Assembly: GCA_965371665.1 (NCBI GenBank)
Contig: CBDUZI010000021.1
Location: 1 to 36,494, forward strand
DNA length: 36,494 nucleotides
Reading direction: 5' to 3'
DNA from: JAUVAV01 sp965371665
GTDB lineage: Bacteria; Oederibacteriota; JAAXVQ01; JAUVAV01
Under the pieces are notes generated by a model that saw nothing but the letters and a program-made list of their open reading frames with translations, had not been told where the DNA came from and ran no database searches. Below are positions 32,284 to 36,494 of this stretch, in pieces (within the stretch, counting starts at the first letter, position 1; each line of letters begins with the position of its first letter). Both the position numbers and the translations under genes were made by a program.

Positions 32284-32443
32284 TTACCGCTTCATCCCCG
32301 GTTTAAAAGCCGGGGATGAAGCGGCTACCGTATTAAGCCAGTAAATGATTTCAGATAAAATCGGATGCGCGGCATCCACTCTGCGCCCCCAGTTCAGAAG
32401 CTCATTTGCGGCTAATAGCTTGGTATGATCATCGTATTTTTTT
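32284..32443 (-). pseudogene. C-terminal remnant of the frameshifted TPR-type gene
   Basis: If the A7 run at 32437-32443 had one more A, the 305-residue ORF would not stop at 32412. It would continue KYDDHTKLLAANELLNWGRR, then VDAAHPILSEIIYWLNTV, and end at TAA 32284. The sequence looks like normal coding helix. The last residues (AASSPAFKPGMKR) are encoded by the palindrome at 32287-32324. This frame is the same as that of the N-terminal part (33322-34446). Confidence 0.65.
32287..32324. repeat. REP-like palindrome, CCGCTTC type, in a coding end
   Basis: A perfect 15-base stem (CCGCTTCATCCCCGG against CCGGGGATGAAGCGG) and an 8-base loop, 21 bases before the J-like ATG. It is related to the copy at 28836-28872. 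In the restored TPR frame it encodes the final residues. Confidence 0.8.
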
Positions 32444-33329
32444 CATTTTCCATCTCCTCGAAAGTATTTTTAATGCATGAAAAAAACATATTTTTAGCTT
32501 CAGATGATTTAGCCGCAGCAGCTATCTGACAAGCCTTATTCATTTTATAATTGACTAATGCTTTATCCAGCGTTTCGAGTTCCAATTCTATTTCTATGTT
32601 TTCCAATCCCTCCCGGGCAAGTTTATTTTCAGGATTAAGTTTCAGAGCATTTTTCATAACCAGCTCAGCCACTTTCAGATTGATTTGATCAGCAGCCAAA
32701 AGCATTTTTACGCGCAGGGACATAATCCATGACAGCGCGCTTTTAAGCTCCTTTGACGATTGCCTGGTGCAGATTGTATTCAGAACCGTTTCATAACGCT
32801 GCAGGCTTTCAACATCCCGGGCTGCCAGCGCATTGGTTATCAGCTCATTTTCATACTTGTTTGACAGGTTAAATAAAACCATCGCTCTACTGAATTTGGC
32901 TGAAAAATCATTGGTCCCATTTTTTAGGCAATATAAAGTATAAGTAAAATTAGTTCTGGCTGCGCAATATTCAATAAATTCCTTCTCAACTGAAGCCAAT
33001 CCATAAATTGCGCCGTCGGAAAATTCAGACAAGTGCTTTCTGGCCTTTTCGCATTCGCCAACGCGAATAAAATATAAGCATGGACCCGCGGAAGAGTAGT
33101 AACCGCCCATGGCTAAATAATCTTCCTCATGATTAAAAGCCGGCCTATTGGCCTGAATAAAATCAAGTATCTTTGCGGATTTTCCAAATCGTCCGGCAAA
33201 TTGAGGCGTACACACCAGCCGCCCAAATTGTCCGGTATAAAGTTTATGCCTGGCTGCCGGAGCCAAAGGCACAGACGGCGTCCCATCCTTTCCAATATCT
33301 CTTCCGGCCGGAACTGCCAGACTATACAT
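32412..33329 (-). CDS. Middle part of a frameshifted TPR-type protein
   Basis: This ORF of 305 residues is a plausible protein with helical repeats toward its end (AELVMKNALKLNPENKLAREGLENIEIELELETLDKALVNYK, TPR-like). Its ATG has no ribosome site. The frame is open upstream as HTLWWELEKQAIDG back to the A7 run (33373-33379), where it joins the preceding TPR ORF if one A is dropped. It stops at 32412 just after a second A7 run. It is therefore best seen as the middle of one product of about 720 residues. No enzyme motif is seen. If the frameshifts are real the locus is broken here; if they are assembly errors this is one intact gene. Confidence 0.65.
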   Translation of the reverse strand: MYSLAVPAGRDIGKDGTPSVPLAPAARHKLYTGQFGRLVCTPQFAGRFGKSAKILDFIQANRPAFNHEEDYLAMGGYYSSAGPCLYFIRVGECEKARKHLSEFSDGAIYGLASVEKEFIEYCAARTNFTYTLYCLKNGTNDFSAKFSRAMVLFNLSNKYENELITNALAARDVESLQRYETVLNTICTRQSSKELKSALSWIMSLRVKMLLAADQINLKVAELVMKNALKLNPENKLAREGLENIEIELELETLDKALVNYKMNKACQIAAAAKSSEAKNMFFSCIKNTFEEMENEKNTMIIPSY

Positions 33330-34446
33330 ACCGTCTATAGCTTGTTTTTCCAGTTCCCACCAAAGCGTATGCTTTTTTTGATTTTTCTATAAGCGGTTCC
33401 ACCTGTCGTATAAGAGCCTGACGCACGGCTGCGGACTCCGCGTAAACGCTATATACAGCGGTAAGCCAAAACATGGCAAATTCCTGAAAAAATTCTCCCG
33501 TGGTCTCGTACAATTTAAAAAATAATTTAGCGTATAATAACAAGTCCGAATCAATAACCGGCGGCAGTGGGAGCATAATTTTTTTCATTTCATCATATTT
33601 TTCTTCCTGCCAAAGACCAACTATCAAATTATATTTGCAATCTTCAACAATAGACCGTAACCGGGTAATTATATCCTGCTGGTCGAGTTTGGCCAAAAGA
33701 TATTGACCCTTTCGAAAGATATTTCCTAATTCCCCGGAAGCAAACTTCAGATCAGCACTATTCGATAATGATATGGCTTGCCTTTCAATTTCCATGGCCA
33801 GCAAGTATTGAACGGATATCCGCTGCCGCTCCCAGGCCGCGTCTTTGGATTTTATCCGGCCCCATATTTTTAAGCACTCATAATATTTACGCGTTTGGGC
33901 CAGGGCGAATCCATGATCATAGAGCGCACCATCTTCGGATGAATTAAGTTTTGCCAACAAAATTATTGCTTCGTCGTAATGCCGGGTTTTTATTAAGGCC
34001 CGGGCTTTTTTAAAAAGCACGCGTTCACTTTTCAGATTGGTAAACACCTGATCATAAAAACCGGCTGCGGCAGTATAATTTCCTTCAAGCTCAGCTTTTT
34101 TGGCGGCATCTAAAATGTTATGATTGGCTAATTCCGTTTCTAATGATTTAATTCTTTCGGGGATCCAATCCGCTCCGGAAATCTGATAAGCTTCGGTAAA
34201 AGATTTCAGGGCTTCCGCCAACAACCTCTTTTTAAGCTGTTTTCTTCCTCTTTTAACCATATCTTTGGCTTTTAATTGCAGATAATTACTTTCGCATAGC
34301 TGGATTTTGTGGGCAACACCCTCATCCGGCTGATATTGGTTGGCTTTTTCAAATTGTTCTTTAGCTAATAAATAATTGTCCCGTTGCAATAATTTTTCAG
34401 CCTTGTTTATTATTTCCTGATGCATGATATGATCCACTTTGCTCAA
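33322..34446 (-). CDS. N-terminal part of a TPR protein in the Hsp70-like locus
   Basis: This ORF of 374 residues is built of TPR-like helix pairs (AEKLLQRDNYLLAKEQFEKANQYQPD, LAEALKSFTEAYQISGADW, GNYTAAAGFYDQVFT, KTRHYDEAIILLAKLNS). No signal peptide, so it is probably cytoplasmic. The last 14 or so residues (AYALVGTGKTSYRRYV) are read out of frame after the A7 run at 33373-33379; the natural continuation is the 32412-33329 ORF. The start is uncertain: TTG at 34446 overlaps the stop of the zinc-ribbon gene (TTGA); GTG at 34437 has GAGGAT at a good distance; ATG at 34425 is third. TPR proteins commonly bind Hsp70 tails, so a co-chaperone role is inferred. Confidence 0.72.
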   Translation of the reverse strand: MSKVDHIMHQEIINKAEKLLQRDNYLLAKEQFEKANQYQPDEGVAHKIQLCESNYLQLKAKDMVKRGRKQLKKRLLAEALKSFTEAYQISGADWIPERIKSLETELANHNILDAAKKAELEGNYTAAAGFYDQVFTNLKSERVLFKKARALIKTRHYDEAIILLAKLNSSEDGALYDHGFALAQTRKYYECLKIWGRIKSKDAAWERQRISVQYLLAMEIERQAISLSNSADLKFASGELGNIFRKGQYLLAKLDQQDIITRLRSIVEDCKYNLIVGLWQEEKYDEMKKIMLPLPPVIDSDLLLYAKLFFKLYETTGEFFQEFAMFWLTAVYSVYAESAAVRQALIRQVEPLIEKSKKAYALVGTGKTSYRRYV

Positions 34447-35000
34447 TCCTCATTTATATTCCGGATGTTCTTTTCCAACTTTAAATTGTTTGCCTTTAGT
34501 TTGGAATTTTCCCGGTTGAGTTTTAAATATTTTTTTTTCAGTCTGGATGCCCGTGTTTTGAGTTTGGTATAGTTGGTTGTTACTGCCTCATTTCGTGTCT
34601 TTAATCTTAAATTTTGAACCTCAAATTGCAAATTATGCAACTCCATTTTTGAATTTTGTACGTCCAACTTTGAATGGATAATTTCAAATTTTGTGTTTTG
34701 TAATTCTAATTTCAGGTTTTGCGCTTTCAGCTTAGTGTTTTGATTTTCCAAATCTCCTATTAAATAATATTGAAAGATAGTCATTGCCATCATAAACCCT
34801 AAAAATAATATCAAGCTAATGATGAGCAGCCATTTTACCCAACGTCTTTTCGGCTTTAGATTCGGCTGATCATGCGATTTTTCCGGAATAGCAGCCAATA
34901 CCTTAAAAGACGTTAAATCCGCGTCACATTGCGGACATTGGGTTACTGCAAAGGGAATATTTGCCATGCCGCATAAGGGACAGGTTTGGTTGTTTTTCAT
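34443..35000 (-). CDS. Zinc-ribbon, single-pass membrane, heptad coiled-coil protein
   Basis: The protein has 185 residues. An N-terminal zinc ribbon (C7-x2-C10 and C22-x2-C25; TCPLCG...QCPQC) faces the cytoplasm, followed by a basic stretch and one membrane helix (about 57-80, WLLIISLILFLGFMMAMTIFQYYL). Residues 87-135 are seven almost regular heptads (QNTKLKA, QNLKLEL, QNTKFEI, IHSKLDV, QNSKMEL, HNLQFEV, QNLRLKT), and a charged coiled coil continues to the end. The Hsp70-like protein upstream has a similar zinc ribbon. It may anchor the chaperone set to the membrane (inference). The gap to the Hsp70-like gene is 27 bases, and its end overlaps the TPR gene. Confidence 0.78.
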   Translation of the reverse strand: MKNNQTCPLCGMANIPFAVTQCPQCDADLTSFKVLAAIPEKSHDQPNLKPKRRWVKWLLIISLILFLGFMMAMTIFQYYLIGDLENQNTKLKAQNLKLELQNTKFEIIHSKLDVQNSKMELHNLQFEVQNLRLKTRNEAVTTNYTKLKTRASRLKKKYLKLNRENSKLKANNLKLEKNIRNINED

Positions 35001-35027
35001 AATTTATTTATATCCATCAGTTATTAA

Positions 35028-36494
35028 TTATTTAGTCAGATTTTTATGAATTTTTCCGGTCTTTGTATCATGTACCATCAGCATATTTGCAACTTCAGGC
35101 ATAATCTCATCTAAAATATCATTGACTTTTTCACCATGCCTATTTTCAATTGCCTGAAGAATATTATTGATAGCCTGATAAAATCTGGAGGCTTGCGCGG
35201 GATCGCTTTCCAGGCAATATTCACCCGCCTTTTTAATTTCCATCAATAACGTAATCATACGCAGCTCTTTAGTGTCAAATATTTCCTTTAAGTTTTCATA
35301 AGCCTTGATATGCTCTGTATAAGAGCCGGCCTCTTCCATTTTCTCAAGCGTATTTATGCTTTTGATGATTTTATTCTGGGTTTCAGGCGAAATAGCCGGA
35401 CCAAAATTATCCAGCGCGTTTTGGCCGTAACAAATTGTAGCCCGGGGCGCGTAATTTTCAGCCGCCATTGCCCGGGCTTTGTCGGTTTTAAGCATGGCCC
35501 GTTGGTATATATCTTCATTAACTTCGCCTGTGTTCGCATTAACAACTTGAGTAATATTTTTTATGATTGATAACGCGTTATGGGTAAGATCATCCATAAC
35601 AAAATGATTGTATTGTTTTTGATTCGCCTCATTGATAATTTCTTCCAAATTTAAAAACAGTTTTTCATCAGCTTTGCCGCGCGATAAAGTTCGGGATACT
35701 TTAATATGAGGCATGGCTTTTATAGCAGCGGTGATTTGCAGAATATTACTCTCGTCGATTTCAATGGTTAATTCCACCTGAAGCGCTTCTTCCGATAGTA
35801 TTTCAAAATTGTCCTGCTCTTTGTCATCAATGCCCAACCACAATTCTCCAATACTTTCTTCATCTTCATTCACAATATTAATGAATTTCATGTGAACTAA
35901 TTTCTGTTCAGGATGGATCAGGTTGAATACCCTGGTCTTTTGGCAAGGAAGGGGTGTGTTTTTTTCAATTAAAAGATAATTTTCATTATTTTCCAATCGG
36001 ATATAATAATCATGGGCTGTGGTATGAACAATATTTAAAAATCCCTGATCAATAAAATGCTTTTCCATATCAAAATAACAATGCGGACAGGCAACTTCGC
36101 TTTGCGGGATTTCCTTGCCACACCGGGGACATTCATAAGCAGCAGACAATCGATGACTTAAAATGGCAGCGCCTTCCGCGACTGCCAGCATGGGCCGCAC
36201 GTGAATCATGACTTTCTCCCGGCCGAATTCCTTTTCCAAGGCGGAGATAACGGCAGTAATCAGAGAACTGCCTCCAACCAACAGCACTTGATCTATCAAA
36301 TCAGGGGTAAAATTAATATCCCGGAGCAGTTTCCGGGTTATATCAATAATAGCGGTCAGCATGGGCTCGATAATACCCTCAAATTGATCACGGGTTAACG
36401 TTACCTCCACATCAAGATCGCGACCGACGCTATCTTTTAGGTTCTTCCGGAACGAGTGTGGGTAACCCCAAGATATAGTGGTTGAGCATTTTAT
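35028..36494 (-). CDS. Hsp70-like protein with zinc ribbon after the ATPase domain (5' end outside window)
   Basis: 488 residues are visible. The frame is open to the window edge, so the gene starts beyond it, although a GTG at 36410 gives a 460-residue ORF. The end of an Hsp70 nucleotide-binding domain is clear: VTLTRDQFEGIIEPML, DQVLLVGGSSLITAVISALEKEFG, and RPMLAVAEGAAILSHRL (compare PDEAVALGAAI). A zinc ribbon follows (CPRC...CPHC, codons at 36131-36078). After it comes a region with the pattern of the substrate-binding beta domain (IEKNTPLPCQKTRVF, LGIDD, ELTIEIDESNILQITA) and a helical C-terminus of about 200 residues with no EEVD-like tail. A co-chaperone-like J and GrpE are encoded downstream. 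It is not the housekeeping DnaK type. Confidence 0.85.
   Translation of the reverse strand: MKCSTTISWGYPHSFRKNLKDSVGRDLDVEVTLTRDQFEGIIEPMLTAIIDITRKLLRDINFTPDLIDQVLLVGGSSLITAVISALEKEFGREKVMIHVRPMLAVAEGAAILSHRLSAAYECPRCGKEIPQSEVACPHCYFDMEKHFIDQGFLNIVHTTAHDYYIRLENNENYLLIEKNTPLPCQKTRVFNLIHPEQKLVHMKFINIVNEDEESIGELWLGIDDKEQDNFEILSEEALQVELTIEIDESNILQITAAIKAMPHIKVSRTLSRGKADEKLFLNLEEIINEANQKQYNHFVMDDLTHNALSIIKNITQVVNANTGEVNEDIYQRAMLKTDKARAMAAENYAPRATICYGQNALDNFGPAISPETQNKIIKSINTLEKMEEAGSYTEHIKAYENLKEIFDTKELRMITLLMEIKKAGEYCLESDPAQASRFYQAINNILQAIENRHGEKVNDILDEIMPEVANMLMVHDTKTGKIHKNLTK

Overview
All 25 or so genes in this window lie on the minus strand. Gene content suggests a diderm (Gram-negative-type) bacterium with moderate GC. 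There is an ExbB/ExbD/TonB energiser, an outer-membrane barrel, a SPOR-domain protein, YajC, and long TPR proteins of the outer-membrane-assembly type. Nothing allows a firm taxonomic call. The mix (SpoIID next to queA, a KaiC-like ATPase, many MITE-like repeats, divergent housekeeping proteins) would fit a deep-branching or candidate phylum, but that is inference.

Reading in the direction of transcription, from high to low coordinates: (1) 36494-31524 is a compact locus for a divergent Hsp70 machine. It holds an Hsp70-like protein (cut by the window edge) with a zinc ribbon after its ATPase domain, a zinc-ribbon/membrane/coiled-coil protein, a TPR protein broken by two frameshifts at A7 runs, a J-like protein without HPD, and a GrpE-like protein. 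This is the most unusual system in the window. (2) 31504-31168 is a nest of mobile palindromic elements. (3) 31082-28819 holds a STAND/AAA-type ATPase with a C-terminal winged helix, a trehalose-phosphatase-like HAD enzyme, and the start of a 998-residue TPR protein. (4) 28819-21974 is an envelope/transport block: the TPR protein directly abutting an apparently plug-less TonB-dependent barrel, then exbB-exbD-tonB. (5) 21972-16622 holds a UvrD-type helicase fused to a Cas4/AddB-like Fe-S nuclease, then spoIID and queA.

(6) 16389-7050 is a signalling block: a GAF-GAF-GGDEF diguanylate cyclase, a VapBC-type toxin-antitoxin pair whose toxin carries an in-frame amber codon, and an overlapping operon of KaiC-KaiC-REC, a periplasmic-sensing histidine kinase and a cytoplasmic GAF/PAS histidine kinase. 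This operon runs by a 4-base overlap into tgt. (7) 7053-292 holds tgt, yajC, a secreted protein of unknown function, a heptad-repeat coiled-coil protein, miaB, and a TPR-SPOR protein. In many bacteria queA, tgt and yajC are adjacent; here about 9.5 kb of signalling and toxin-antitoxin genes separate queA from tgt.

Almost every gap of more than 100 bases is filled by short palindromic elements with terminal inverted repeats. At least four families (called A-D here) are present, some nested inside others. No tRNA, rRNA, CRISPR array or full insertion sequence was seen.
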